Source: Raphanus sativus
Taxonomy: Eukaryota > Streptophyta > Magnoliopsida > Brassicales > Brassicaceae
Direction of reading: 5' to 3'
Assembly (NCBI RefSeq): GCF_000801105.2
Contig: NC_079515.1
Coordinates: 19,987,407 to 20,051,406, forward strand
DNA: 64,000 nt
Shown: piece by piece, positions 22,834 through 35,190 of the stretch
Numbering within the stretch: position 1 is the stretch's first letter
Layout: each line of letters starts with the position of its first letter
Made by a program: the position numbers and the translations under genes
Notes under the pieces: generated by a model
The model's input: only the letters and a program-made list of their open reading frames with translations
Databases searched by the model: none
Told to the model about the DNA's origin: nothing

Positions 22834-23151
22834 AAGAAACCCCCCATGAGATCAGATCAGATCATTCTCTAGTTTTATTGTTAATACGGACACACTTGGT
22901 AGGTTTTATATAAATGTATCTCTTCCCCACCCCTTACAGAACCAAAGTAGACCCCCCACACACACCCTCTTGTCTTTTACTCATGTTCATTTTAACCTCC
23001 TTTTCCTACTTACATCTTTCTTCTGTTCAACAAAGAAAAAAGTATAGAGTGAGTGAGATTTTTTTAAAAAAAATTATTCTATATAGTAATCCAATAGTCT
23101 GAGTGTGATTTATTTTCAAAAGAGATAATAATAACAAATAATAATAATAAC

Positions 23152-23191
<40 letters not shown>

Positions 23192-23864
23192 GGAAAATGG
23201 GTTAGTATGGTTGTTTGGTGATGTTGTAGCTAGAGTTCTCAATGCGAGATATGTCCTACCCACTTTAGGACCACCTTGCAATGGGTCTAAATGAATCTGG
23301 ATCCATCACGGATCGGTCCGAGGGTGGCAATTTTAAGAAACCCGAATATTCTATGAATTAAAAAATAAATAATTAGAGAGACCAAAGCCAGAAACTAAAG
23401 ACCAAAGAAAAAGTTGGCTATATCCGGCTGACGTAGCCCTCACTCTCGCATGGACGAAACAAATTGTGTAAGTAAGCATATCGATCCCAGTTGCTGAAGT
23501 TGATTGGCTTCTTTTCAAACATTAATTTGGTATTGTTCTACTATTAATTAGAGTGGCAGGGAAGAGCCAGTGTAAATCCACTTCAAACAACATTCAAGCC
23601 ATTACTGATTTTGTTGTACTAGTTTTTGCCAAACTAAATGGCTAAATCAGTAAATCACAAATAGATTTCAAATGGCAAGAAGCTTAAATTTTCAAATATT
23701 ATAAATTTGACTTCTTGTTTTTTCACAATATAATATGTTGGCGATCGTCTTTTTAGTAGTTTATTCAGAACATAAATAATGGAAGAGTAATAATTTGGAG
23801 ATAAGAGTTGGGGCTCGAGTAGTAAGAACCCCATTCATCAATGGGAATCCTTTTTTTAATATTA
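22834..23864. other. Intergenic between convergent SPPL4 and the SEC14-like gene
   Basis: About 1 kb holding the 3' UTRs of both genes. It includes the (AAT)n tract at 23126-23190. The BTB-domain gene AT1G01640 expected here from Arabidopsis order is absent. Confidence 0.5.
23126..23190. repeat. (AAT)n microsatellite
   Basis: Imperfect then perfect AAT trinucleotides for about 60 bp in the SPPL4 3' flank. Likely length-variable between accessions. Confidence 0.85.
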
Positions 23865-25466
23865 TCAATGGGAATCGTGAATAGGAGTAAGAGGCATTTT
23901 GCCACCGTAGATATCTGGAAGTTGAGTTTCGTTGATGTCTTCAAGCAGAGTGGGAGTGAGTTTCTTGTTCTCCACGAAAACGATCTGCCCAAAAAAAAAA
24001 TGACAATCGAAGTTTTCAAAACAACACAAAGAGTCTAAATAAATTATAAGAGATGGTGTTATGGGTGCCTGAACTAAATATATACCTTTTTCCTGGTCTT
24101 GGTGTCGACAAACGGGTAAATGACCTTCCATGCGGTCATGAAAATATAAGGAGCACGAACAAAATAGAGTTTATCTAGTCTCTCTGGATAGCAATCCTGA
24201 TAAAGACAAAAAATGCTTTTTAACGTTCAATTATTGCCTATCAGTTTGTAGAGAAGGAAAAAGTTATTGTCAGGACCAAAAATTACAGAATCGATATTTA
24301 GGCGGTTCGGCAGTGTTTGCCAAAAAGTATTATTATTACTTTTGGGGGTCTACGTCTTTATTGCTGGTCCATGGACCCCCAAGAATTCAGGATACAACAA
24401 ACTCTATCTTAAAGTTAGCAAAAGACCATGTTTTTTGTTATAACTGGTAACGACTTTGACAAGTGACTGAAGATTTATTAGGGTTTTTTAATTTCATTCA
24501 CGCGCAAGCCCCTAATAGCATTATATTGTGTTTTGGTTTGAGGGGAGTAGACAAGTGTAGGTACCTGCAAGGTGGAAAGAGCAGCAAGGTAGCCCCGGAT
24601 GTCACAATTAGAATATCCCCACCCTTGCAGATCCACTATAGCTCTGAATTTTTCTTCACCTCTTGGTATTCTTAATTAGATACAACAATATATATATATT
24701 GCATTAGAGGCATGGTTTAGCTTAACAATCATTTAAAAAAAAAACTGGACAGTTTATAAATGGATATTAACCTTGCACATATCTTCTCCAGCGCGTAAAC
24801 TACAAAACCTGCCCAAAAACATTGAAGAAGATTTTTTTTTAAAAGAGTGAGGTTTGCACATGATGATGCGTAAGAAGATAGATTTGGTGATAGGAAGGGA
24901 GGAAAGTGGTGTGGGTCAGTGGGCGACTCACGCTTAAACTCCTCAGGGTTGCCTTTGGAAGGGTTGTGTCTGTTGCCAACGATAACAAGGATAGGTCGAC
25001 CCTTCTTGTCATGTCCCTGCATGCACACTTTATTGTGCGACAGATCATTCGCAATCTCTGATTCTGGTATGTGTCCCTTTGGGAGAACGGTTTTTCTCCA
25101 AGCTAGGTACTTGAGGAATAGCACTGAAGCCTTTTCAATGTCCATGTCCCGCGCCCGCAGAAACCGCCTGATCATCAGGTCATCCACTTCCTGCCCCATA
25201 ATTCGACAGCATTCAGTGTAAGGAGACAACAACACACACACACACAAAACAAAACAAGTGTTTAGGTAAAAATAAGTCAATTCAACGCTCTTGCCAACCT
25301 TAGTGGAGGGATCTTGTCGGTCGCAAAGAGCTCTCATAATGCCAACTTTGCTCCTCTCCATCTCATCTTCGATCAACGGCTCATTCTCCTGCTGAGCTTC
25401 AGCTTCAACTTCAGCTGATGTTACTACACTCTCCACCACTTGTTGCTTGTTGTTCTCCTTTTCCAT
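23865..25466 (-). CDS. SEC14-like / CRAL-TRIO lipid-binding protein, AT1G01630 orthologue
   Basis: Six exons, 25299-25466, 24932-25190, 24772-24808, 24565-24670, 24086-24196 and 23865-23984, join to 266 residues. An acidic N-terminal tail (EVEAEAQQENEPLIEDEMER) leads into a CRAL-TRIO N domain (DDLMIRRFLRARDMDIEKAS) and then the CRAL-TRIO lipid pocket: GRPILVIVGNRHNPSK, FRAIVDLQGWGYSNCDIRGY, YPERLDKLYFVRAPYIFMTA, KIVFVENKKLTPTLLEDI. Sec14-type proteins bind and present phosphatidylinositol or other lipids. No GOLD or other extra domain is present, so this is the short cytosolic class. Divergent to PIP1;3 with a 3.2-kb transposon-bearing spacer. Confidence 0.9.
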
Positions 25467-26850
25467 TCTGTTTCTCCTGGGACAAAACTCGAGATTGGGT
25501 GAGAGAGAGTGAGAGATTAGATCTTGATCATAAATAAAGGCAACTGATGGAGGGATAAGTAGCATTCAATACGGTTGGGCTCCTCTCCCCGTCAACGTCG
25601 ACACCCAACTTGCTTTTACTCATTTATTGACTTGTTCATTCAACTAACACAAAAGAAGAAGACCATCTCAATCTCACAAACATTGGGTCTCACTTGGGCC
25701 TTTTATGCTCACCTTCATTTATCTCTAGAAGAAGAAGACTATCTCGCGCTTTCTTTTGCTTGTTAGGCCCAAAATGAGCCTGTTCTTAGCTCATGACATA
25801 ATCAAATCAAAATTTCCAATACTTCAATATTTTAATTATCCGAGTTGCCAGTGGTTTTATAATAGAAATCTTGAGCAACATGCGGATATGTCTAATCTGA
25901 TGAGGTAGTATTCTATTATGTTCATAACTCAACGCTATAAAACAAATTACAATTCACGATTTTTAAAACATGCCGTATAGTTGTAATATCTTCTAACATG
26001 TAAACGGATCTCCTCTTTGTTGCAGAATCCCCTTATTATTCACAGTAAACGGATCCGTTTGGCTGTCTTTTGTTGCATGTACCAACTCAAGTACAGCTAC
26101 ATAGGTGTATTACTTATAATCAAAATTCATCAAGCAATTATTTGCTTAAGTAGTAGTAGTGACCAAATTTGGGTTTGTTTGGATATATGGGTTGAATCTT
26201 TTTTTTTTTTAATTAGTGGGAGTAGAGAAATGAACATGTAATCACAGGAAAGCAAAATACATTCTGAGCTGTTCAGTCTTTTGTAGAAACTAGACTCCGA
26301 ATTTTCTTTTTATATATTTTCATTTGTATGCACTCCTCGACTACAATGGATGAACTTTCAGTATATGAAAAAAGACCCTCAGATTTACAATTTTATATTT
26401 TTATCGTTGGTAAAGGGGTAATAAATATTAAATACTAGCCGTACTACTACAAAATATCTTTTTTAAAAAAGTTATTCGAAGCCGGCACAATAGTCCAGAC
26501 GATTATGCTTTTCATAAAGAAACTCCGATTTACACTTCTCTCTGCAACGGTCGGAAGCAATTTTTTATCGGAAAGCTTTTTTTTTTCAAATTTTACAACC
26601 TTTTTCTCTCCAACATAGGTCTATGAGAATGGACCGACTAAACTGTTTAGAAGAGATTGTGACCCACTTTTTTTTATTAACATATCAATTATCGTTTTTA
26701 ATCGTCGATGGTAATCACAAAAAGATGAGATTTCTTTGTCGCTTTGAATGCCTTTTCTTTCTATATCATCACTAGAGTAGAATATATCTGATTTTTGATG
26801 ATCTCTTCAACACATGTAATTTTCATTGACCAGTTTTCTTTGTTGGTAAC
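25467..26850. other. SEC14-like promoter side and non-coding spacer
   Basis: AT-rich non-coding sequence upstream of the minus-strand SEC14-like gene. No coding feature or complete transposon was recognised. Confidence 0.4.
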
Positions 26851-27060
26851 TATTACCTCTATTTCATAATAGATGAAATTTGATTCTTTATACATATTAA
26901 GAAAATTATTCCTTCTAAAAAAAGTTTTTCAAAAATATAATTAAAATTTAGTTTGTTTAATTATAAACAAAAATAATAAAAACATAATTAACAATACAAT
27001 TTTTGATAAATTTAAAGTTATTTAGATATGTAAAAACATCATCTATTATATAACAAAAAC
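26851..27060. mobile_element. Probable Stowaway/mariner-type MITE, decayed
   Basis: The left end CCTCTATTTCATAATAGATG mirrors the right-hand CATCTATTATATAACA, and the interior is AT-rich without coding sequence. The left end resembles the CTCCCTCTRTTTCATAATA start of plant mariner-type MITEs. Boundaries and TSD are not certain. Confidence 0.45.
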
Positions 27061-27381
27061 AATCACCTAAAGTGAATGATATGTCAACTTACAAGACCAT
27101 CAATCTTCATGATTACAGAAAAGCTATTTCGGTTCATTATAAAGAAAATAATTATTATTGCCGTCATTACAAGTTATCAAAATTATAAAAATGGTAAATC
27201 AACTCAAACATGCTATGCGTATCTGTTTAGAAAATAATTAGTAGTTTCAGAATATATCAGAATTATTAGCGTGGGGTTTGTTACATGATTTAAAATGAAA
27301 ACAATAATGTCACGACAACCAATAGCGTAAATTTAAAAAATAATTTTAAGAAGGTCATCGTTATCCACGGATGATTCCCTC

Positions 27382-28206
27382 CAGGGCCGTCTTTTTGCAC
27401 GTGCAACTGGAGCGGTCGAACCGGGTCCAAAATTTTAGAGGGTCCATAATTTTTTTAGTAATAGCTATACATGTAAAATCATATATTTTAAAAAATCAGA
27501 TAATTATTATTTAAATATAATTTTCGTATTTATTAACCAATAAATATAAATTAAAAATTTAATTTTGTTAACACAATCAACAAAAAATGCAATAAGTTAG
27601 GAAGTAATTAGCATTTATATCGATTATATATTTTGGAAAGTAAAAAAGATAGATGTTGGTGTTTGTTTTAATATTTAATGTAGATTTATAAAGTTAATAT
27701 TCTAATTTGATTATATTTAGGAAACTATTATTAATTAGTGATCATAAATAGGGTAGAAATATATAATTTTTCACTAATATTTCTGAAAAAAAATAGTAAA
27801 ACAGAAGAAAAACTAGTATAAAATTTTGACGAGAGAATAAAAAGAAGAGTCTCCAACTTATTGTCTGATGAAATCAAGATTCTACCATTTTATTGTCTTA
27901 CCACTATACAAATTTTATTGTTCTATTATTCTTTTATAGATTGTAGTTTCTGGTTCTGGATATAAAAAATGTAAAAAAAAAAACTGAAAAAATTCATACT
28001 CTTAAAGAGTATGTCTCTTCCACTCAAACCAAAAAATTTGGTCGATGATTTTCATTAAAAAACTAGAAAATTGTGTTATTTAGATTAAAAAATTAAATTG
28101 GTGTAATAACATTTTATCAGAAAAACATATAAACAATTTTAAATTCTTGAAAAGGGTCTTGCTTTTTTTTTTGAACAGGGTCTCTATAGAGTTTGAGACG
28201 GCCCTG
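27382..28206. mobile_element. Non-autonomous hAT element with 8-bp target-site duplication
   Basis: Terminal repeats CAGGGCCGTCT at the left and its near-inverse GAGACGGCCCTG at the right, flanked by exact ATTCCCTC at 27374-27381 and 28207-28214. The 825-bp interior is AT-rich and has no transposase frame. An 8-bp duplication with CAGGG-type termini identifies hAT. Confidence 0.87.
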
Positions 28207-28272
28207 ATTCCCTCCTCTATTATTTTTCATTTTAAAAACAAAAGCTAGACATGTTATCTCTCTCCTCTATAA

Positions 28273-28575
28273 GACCACCCACAACAATCAATTCTTAACA
28301 ACAAATCCTTCCCAAAAAATAATTATAATAATATGTGGGGCCTAATATTTAAAAATCTGTGACATAATTGCCTCTTAAAATCCTAATCTAAGGATCATTC
28401 TTCTGATAATCTCTTCACTGTGCGCGGGCTCCACCGCCGTGTGGAAGCCAGCGATTGGCCAATTTTTTTTTTTTTTTTTTTTTGAAATTTCGAACGAAAA
28501 TAAAAAATAATAATAAAATATTCCAAAAAGTGTTGTTAAGGATTTGTTGTTAAGGATTTGTTGTTGTGGGTGGTC
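28273..28575. mobile_element. MITE in the PIP1;3 promoter region
   Basis: The left arm GACCACCCACAACAATCAAT continues to TTCTTAACAACAAATCCTT; the right arm is its inverse, AAGGATTTGTTGTTAAGGAT to TGTTGTGGGTGGTC. About 303 bp long with a poly-T run of about 20 inside. It lies 80 bp before the PIP1;3 ATG, so it overlaps or abuts the core promoter or 5' UTR. No clean flanking duplication was found. Confidence 0.72.
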
Positions 28576-28654
28576 AAGAGACCACTCACTGTCCATTGCA
28601 GAAGAAAAAGCTCAGAACTTTAAACGTTTCTAGAAAGAGAAAAGAAAAAGGAAA

Positions 28655-29813
28655 ATGGAAGGGAAAGAAGAGGATGTGAGAGTTGGTGCAAACAAGTTCC
28701 CAGAGAGGCAGCCAATCGGGACATCGGCTCAGAGCGACAAGGACTACAAGGAGCCACCACCAGCGCCGCTGTTCGAGCCAGGTGAGCTGAGTTCGTGGTC
28801 GTTCTGGAGAGCCGGGATCGCAGAGTTCATAGCCACATTCCTGTTTCTGTACATAACGGTGTTGACGGTGATGGGAGCGAAGAGAGCACCAAACATGTGT
28901 GCCTCTGTTGGAATCCAAGGCATTGCCTGGGCTTTTGGTGGCATGATCTTTGCCCTCGTCTACTGTACTGCTGGAATCTCTGGTAATAACATTTATTCGT
29001 TTTGTTCGTTTTGCATTAATATTATTTTTCAGAAAAAAAGGATAAAAGTTTTAATTGTTCTGACCAAGTGTTTTGTGTGTGTGTTTTCAGGAGGACACAT
29101 AAACCCAGCGGTTACTTTCGGTCTGTTCTTAGCTCGGAAACTTTCACTGACCAGAGCTGTTTTCTACATCGTGATGCAATGCCTCGGAGCCATCTGCGGC
29201 GCCGGTGTTGTCAAAGGCTTCCAGCCTACCCCTTACCAAACCCTCGGCGGGGGAGCCAACACCGTCGCTCCAGGCTACACCAAAGGATCCGGACTCGGAG
29301 CTGAGATCATCGGAACCTTCGTCCTTGTTTACACCGTCTTCTCCGCCACCGACGCTAAGAGAAGCGCGCGTGACTCCCACGTTCCGGTAATTTTGAGACA
29401 GTCCTAGACACTTTGTTTGTTTGTGTCTTAATTTTGGTGTATTAAGTAACTCTTTAAGGGGCGGACTTTTGCAGATTTTGGCTCCACTCCCAATAGGATT
29501 CGCTGTGTTTTTGGTTCACTTGGCGACGATTCCGATCACCGGGACCGGAATTAACCCGGCTCGGAGTCTAGGAGCTGCAATCATCTACAACAAGGACCAC
29601 GCTTGGGATGACCACGTGAGTCCCCCATTATACATACCACATACAACTTTGGATGTGTTTTCTTCTTATAATTTGTTTTTATTGAGTTTTTTGGGTGTTG
29701 CTTGCTTGTGCTTGCAGTGGATATTCTGGGTGGGACCATTCATCGGAGCAGCTCTTGCGGCTCTCTACCACCAGCTTGTCATCAGAGCCCTTCCTTTCAA
29801 GACCAGAACCTGA
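28655..29813 (+). CDS. PIP1-3: Plasma-membrane aquaporin, PIP1 subfamily
   Basis: Four exons, 28655-28982, 29091-29386, 29475-29615 and 29718-29813, encode 286 residues, the normal PIP1 length and intron pattern. The long N-terminal tail has the PIP1-type [17 protein letters not shown] stretch. Six membrane spans are interrupted by the two pore motifs, NPA at residues 114-116 ([11 protein letters not shown]) and 235-237 ([11 protein letters not shown]). The C-terminus ends ALPFKTRT, short as in PIP1 rather than PIP2. PIP1 proteins conduct water (and some CO2) and often need PIP2 partners to reach the plasma membrane. AT1G01620 (PIP1;3/PIP1C) occupies this position in Arabidopsis. Exons are much more GC-rich than the flanks. 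Confidence 0.95.
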
Positions 29814-31157
29814 TTTCCTTTTGTCTCTTTGTTTTATTTATTGATGTTCGTCTCTGTTCTTTGTTTGTATCGGAGTTTCAAAATATTTGACATGTGGTGA
29901 TGTTTGTTTGTCTAATTAATTTATTTGTTTAATGATTTTGTTTGAGGTTCCTCTGTTTCTTCTTTCTGTGGATGATCCGGTTTATTTCATTTGTATCATT
30001 AGATTAGTTTTAATTTAGCCCACATACGTCAAAACCATTTACATGTTATTGGACTTCTTTTTGGGCTCATTAATTAAACGTAGTATGGCCCTTTTCTTTA
30101 TCTATTTGGGAATACAAAATACATTTGGACAAGAATACTACAAATTGTATTCTGATGGCCAACCAAAGCTCAGAGAAATCATTTCAAATTGTATTTACTT
30201 CTTCAAGAGTCATAGTAATCTCGTCGAATTAGATTACCCAATCCAAAGATTTTTAGTCTTTCACTTTATGAATTCTATTTTTTCTCAGTAATATTTTTCA
30301 AGCACACACGCAAGTCTATTTTTCTTTTAGGTTTTGGGGATGATAGCTCAAAGGTGTTCCAACCGCCAACCATCTACCATATTACTACTAATATATCATT
30401 GACCATGTTACAAGAAAGTTCTTATTATTTATTGTGAAAAATAAGAAGAAGACTCAAAGCTCACTAAAAAGCAAAAATATAGTTAGTCGACATGCTCGAT
30501 AAAATAGTAATATCTACTTGTTTAAAACTAAGTTGGCTATAATATAGCCCAAAACAAATTAAAGCATTTCATATTTATCTGTATATCTAATTGGATGCGC
30601 AACTGTAAGCTAAAGCATCATTTAAAAACAGGTACACAGCAAACTACGATTTGAATATCTCACACAACTAATTATATGGCCTTCTATTTAGGTGAGCTAC
30701 TGCTAACTTCTTTCGTGTCATTGTGTCAAATGTCAATCAACTAAATAAATAAGACCCTTCTTTTGGTCCCAAACCCCCTGACTTAAAGTATATTTACAAA
30801 TTGGTCTATCACTAATAATATTCACACCAATTTCATTATATTTAAATGCTAATGTCAATAGCATATATATTTAAACTAATTACATATTGAACTATAAAGA
30901 ATATCAAAAAGGATGTTAATTCTGGGGTGGAATTTTATATTTCATGTGGATAAATAAAATGAAAGCCAGGGTTATAATTGCAAGAAGAGGAGAGTTAAAG
31001 GATTAAATCGCAAAAAGGTCATATTGATTGGAGTGATAACTAAATTGCTCCAGCAATTAAGCACTTGAACGAGCGCATTTAAAACAGAGACCCCTTCCCT
31101 CTCTTTCTTTCCCAAAACTAACAAACAGACTCAAGAAAGAGAGAGAGAAAGAGAAAA
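29814..31157. other. Intergenic: PIP1;3 3' UTR and GPAT4 promoter
   Basis: 1.3 kb of ordinary AT-rich spacer. The last 60 bp before the GPAT4 ATG are a pyrimidine then GA-rich leader. A weak TATA-like ATTTAAAAC lies near 31076. No transposon ends recognised. Confidence 0.45.
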
Positions 31158-33785
31158 ATGTCTCCGGCGAAGAAGAAGAACCGAAGCTTTCCTCCGATAA
31201 GTGAGTGTAAAAGCGGAGAGTACGATTCGATCGCTGCAGATCTGGACGGGACTCTGCTCCTCTCGAGAAGCTCCTTCCCTTACTTCATGCTCGTCGCCAT
31301 CGAAGCAGGTAGTCTCTTCCGTGGATTGATCCTCCTTCTATCTCTCCCCATCGTCATCGTCGCTTACCTCTTCGTCTCCGAGGCTATCGGGATCCAAATC
31401 CTCATCTACATCTCCTTCGCCGGCATCAAGATCCGCGACATCGAACTCGTCTCTCGCGCGGTTCTTCCACGGTATATACAATCTTGATTGAGTTTATGTT
31501 TTCGATATATTTTCGGAATCTCAGCATTTTTTAAATAACAAAACAGGTTTTACGCGGGGGATGTGAGGAAGGACAGTTTCGAGGTGTTTGATAAATGCAA
31601 GAGGAGAGTGGTGGTCACTGCGAATCCCATAGTGATGGTTGAGCCTTTCGTTAAGGATTACTTGGGAGGAGACAAAGTTTTGGGAACAGAGATCGAAGTG
31701 AACCCTAAAACGATGAAAGCCACTGGGTTTGTGAAGAAGCCTGGTGTTCTTGTTGGAGACTTGAAGAGACTAGCCATCTTGAAGGAGTTTGGCGAAGAAT
31801 CACCAGATCTTGGCCTCGGTGACCGCACCTCCGATCACGATTTCATGTCCATCTGCAAGGTGCGTGTAGACTCTTCATATCATCTCCTTTTTACGTTTCT
31901 TGAGTCATTTAAACATACTATTTAGGTGACTAATTAATTTAAGTTGAGTGTTTGATACATCAAAAACCTTTCGTAATCAAATAATTTTAGTAGTCCAAAT
32001 ATCCAATAAATGCAGTAGGACCTATTAATGCCGCGTTAAGGGTTCACATGATCTAGTTGGATTATAAAAAATAACGTTTCCATCCAGCCTTTTTTTCTGA
32101 AAAAAAATAACATTAACAGCCTTCACATTGATCTATTTACGTCCAAATGATTTACTTGCTTTAGATGTGTATGTCTAATAAATATATGCATGGAAACAAT
32201 CTAGATTAAGTATTCTTCTAATTAGTGTTTTTGAAAGAGAAAAAAAAGATTTAGCATACAAAAAAACTTGTATTCATGCGTATATGCGAATTCATTAAAT
32301 GAATGTAATAAGTTTCAACTTACAAAAAGTAGATGGATAGAATATAATAGAAGTAGTAGTTTTCATAAATGCTTTTAAAGTTTAAACCGATCACCAACTA
32401 CTATCCGCCCCAATAAGTTGGATGGTCTATTGAATGACCGATCCCATATGTCAACTTTTTTTTCCTTATAAACCCTGCAACTTTCAGTTGTTTACCATAT
32501 TTCTTACTTTTTTTTTTAACACAAAAACCATATTTCTTAATTCTTACTATAATAGTGAAACTTCGGATTCTTATATGATCAGTAACTTAAACAAAAGATA
32601 TAACAAGTTTTTCTTATAATTGAAAAAAAAAACAGGAAGGTTACATGGTGCACGAGACCAAATCAGCAACAACAGTCCCCATAGAGCGTCTCAAGAACCG
32701 CATAATCTTCCACGACGGCCGTCTAGTCCAACGTCCGACGCCTTTAAACGCCTTAGTCATTTACCTTTGGCTTCCTTTCGGCTTCATGCTCTCCATCTTC
32801 CGTGTCTACTTCAACCTCCCTTTACCCGAACGCTTCGTTCGTTACACTTACGAGATCCTCGGCATTCACCTCACTATCCGTGGCCACCGTCCCCCTCCTC
32901 CTTCCCCCGGCACACCTGGAAACCTCTACGTCCTTAACCATCGTACTGCTCTTGACCCCATTATCATCGCCATTGCTCTCGGCCGTAAGATCTCATGCGT
33001 CACTTATAGTGTCTCTCGCCTCTCCCGGATGCTCTCACCCATCCCTGCCGTCGCTCTGACCCGAGATCGTGCCGCCGATGCTGCCCGCATGAGAAAACTT
33101 CTCGAGAAAGGTATTTGTAACAGCAGTCGCTATTACTGTAAGCAGAGTGACTCTGAATTTTTTTACTAGAAAAATTGGTTTGAAATATTATATACTCATA
33201 ACAAATACTTCATAAATATAAAGCATAAACAAAGTATCTCTCACTTCTTTTTTTTGTACGTAACTGGTATCATTATAATCACAACGGGTCTAGTCTGATT
33301 TACGAACGTGATACCTTTCGTCTATATATATAAAAGTGGAAAACAGAGCATCTCTTAAGTATTTTACTATATTTGCGACAGGTGATTTGGTGATCTGTCC
33401 TGAAGGTACGACTTGTAGAGAACCGTATCTGCTTCGATTCAGTGCTCTATTTGCAGAGCTAAGCGACCGGATCGTACCTGTGGCCATGAACTGTAAGCAA
33501 GGGATGTTCAATGGAACAACAGTCAGAGGTGTAAAATTCTGGGATCCTTACTTCTTCTTCATGAACCCTAGACCTAGCTATGAGGCCACTTTCTTGGACC
33601 GTTTGCCTGAAGAAATGACGGTAAACGGCGGCGGTAAAACGCCAATAGAGGTGGCTAATTACGTTCAGAAGGTGATAGGTGGAGTATTGGGGTTCGAGTG
33701 CACTGAACTTACAAGGAAGGATAAGTATCTTTTGCTTGGAGGCAACGACGGGAAGGTTGAGTCTATCAAGAAGACGAAGGAATGA
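31158..33785 (+). CDS. GPAT4: Bifunctional sn-2 glycerol-3-phosphate acyltransferase/phosphatase for cutin
   Basis: Four exons, 31158-31471, 31547-31859, 32636-33110 and 33382-33785, give 501 residues in frame. The N-terminal HAD-like phosphatase domain keeps its catalytic aspartates (DLDGT, Asp28 and Asp30) and the GDRTSDHD motif. That is the signature of GPAT4/6/8, which release 2-monoacylglycerol. After a membrane-spanning stretch comes the acyltransferase domain with block I NHRTALD (His311, Asp316) and block [12 protein letters not shown] from Pro374. GPAT4 works in the ER on omega-oxidised C16/C18 acyl-CoAs supplied by CYP86A enzymes to make cutin precursors. It is convergent with CYP86A4, the neighbour in Arabidopsis too, but separated here by 15 kb of repeats. 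Confidence 0.96.
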
Positions 33786-34189
33786 TGTAATCTAGCTAGT
33801 TTCGGCTTTCTACTATTTTACATGGGAATGAAGTGAGGCCTCACTGGTTTTGGCGATTACATTTTAATGAATTGTTGGAGGAAAAACTTTAGTCGAACAT
33901 GCATTGGATAATGAATTTCATTTAAATTTCATGTACATGCAATTTACTATTTTCCCCTCATCTTTTTAAATGATTAGTAGTATACTCTAAAATATATCCA
34001 GTTTCACATATGAAAGAAAACGAAGTCCAGTTATGTTTGTGGCTCAGTCGTTTCCCATTGTAGTTTGTTTACGATCAATTTTCTTTTTTAGATGTTTTTT
34101 TACCAATTCTTTTTTGTCTTGATGACTTTGAAACTTGGATAATATTAATATACAAGTAATTGGACGCAATAAAAGTTGCTCCTAATATG
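33786..34189. other. GPAT4 3' flank
   Basis: About 400 bp with the GPAT4 3' UTR. No other feature seen. Confidence 0.4.
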
Positions 34190-35190
34190 TATGCATGCAA
34201 ACCCTATAAAAAGCAAAATCCGGAGAATTATTTTCGTTTCTTATGCATGAATACAGCAAATGAAGAAACAAGAAGAGCTAGCATCAAAGATTATAGAGAT
34301 ACTTTATCAACATAATTTATTTAATATTCAAACTAATAATATAAATAATTATGTATGTTTTATACCCTTTTGTACGATGGAAAATTTAGGAATGAGATTA
34401 TCTTTCAGAATAAAAGTAAGCCCATATCATATGTCATTACTAAGGCTTTGATAGATAAAAGAAAAATTTGAGTGGAAGAAACCTAGATAGTGAGCAGTTG
34501 GATAATTCGGGAAACCAATTTGTCAACGAGCTATGCAGAGCATAGAAACTTTTGAGGGTCTGTTGTCTCACGTTAAAAACTTTGCTGTGTAGTTGATGGC
34601 TCTTGGAACTCTCCTTTGCTTTATGCAAGAATCGGATGGACACTCTACAACTGTTGAAATAGAAGCAGAGGCGTTGAGAATGGTGGTTACTCAAAAAAAT
34701 AAGTTGGGTAATTAGAGAAAGAATTACAAGCCAAAGTAACCATGTCTCTAGCTGCAAAATTTATAACCAGTTGAAAATGCAATAAAACGTATTCCAGTGT
34801 TTTATTCGAAGTCACTAATTTTGCAGCTAGAGACATGGTTTTTTTTTTTTTTTTTTTTTTGAAAGAACTAGAGACATGGTTACTTTGGCTTGTAATTCTT
34901 TCTCCACTTCTTTGAATTCATCTCCGTACAAATTGGAATTAGGCTCTATTATGAGTCGCACTGATAATCCCTCTTGAGTGATCTTCATCTCTTCTCCAAA
35001 CACCAACCCATCAGACTCATACAATGTTAAGATACTGATCTCTAATTCGATGCATCAAAAACAAAGTTTCTTTTGATATGCACAACCTTATATAAAAACC
35101 AAAATCCGGAAAATTATTTTCTTTCTTATGCATGAATATAGTAAATCAAAAACAAGAAAAGCTGGTAAGAAAGATTATAGAGACAGATAA
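34190..35190. pseudogene. Rearranged remnants of an unrecognised gene in direct and inverted copies
   Basis: The stretch TATAAAAAGCAAAATCCGGA at about 34206 recurs as TATAAAAACCAAAATCCGGA at about 35092, and both continue to TTCTTATGCATGAATA. The peptide EKELQAKVTMSL is encoded on the plus strand at about 34717-34752 and on the minus strand at about 34869-34904, next to a 22-bp poly-T. Between them the plus strand keeps protein-like text (TFEGLLSHVKNFAV, stop, LMALGTLLCFMQESDGH), and the minus strand at 34827-35024 has a 65-codon frame (MYESDGLVFGEEMKITQEGL). I do not recognise the family. The pattern is a small gene or gene piece duplicated and inverted, with stops. Confidence 0.5.

Noticed and set aside
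28586..29380. Several frames opposite or beside PIP1;3
   Set aside because: They are antisense or shifted readings of GC-rich aquaporin exons.
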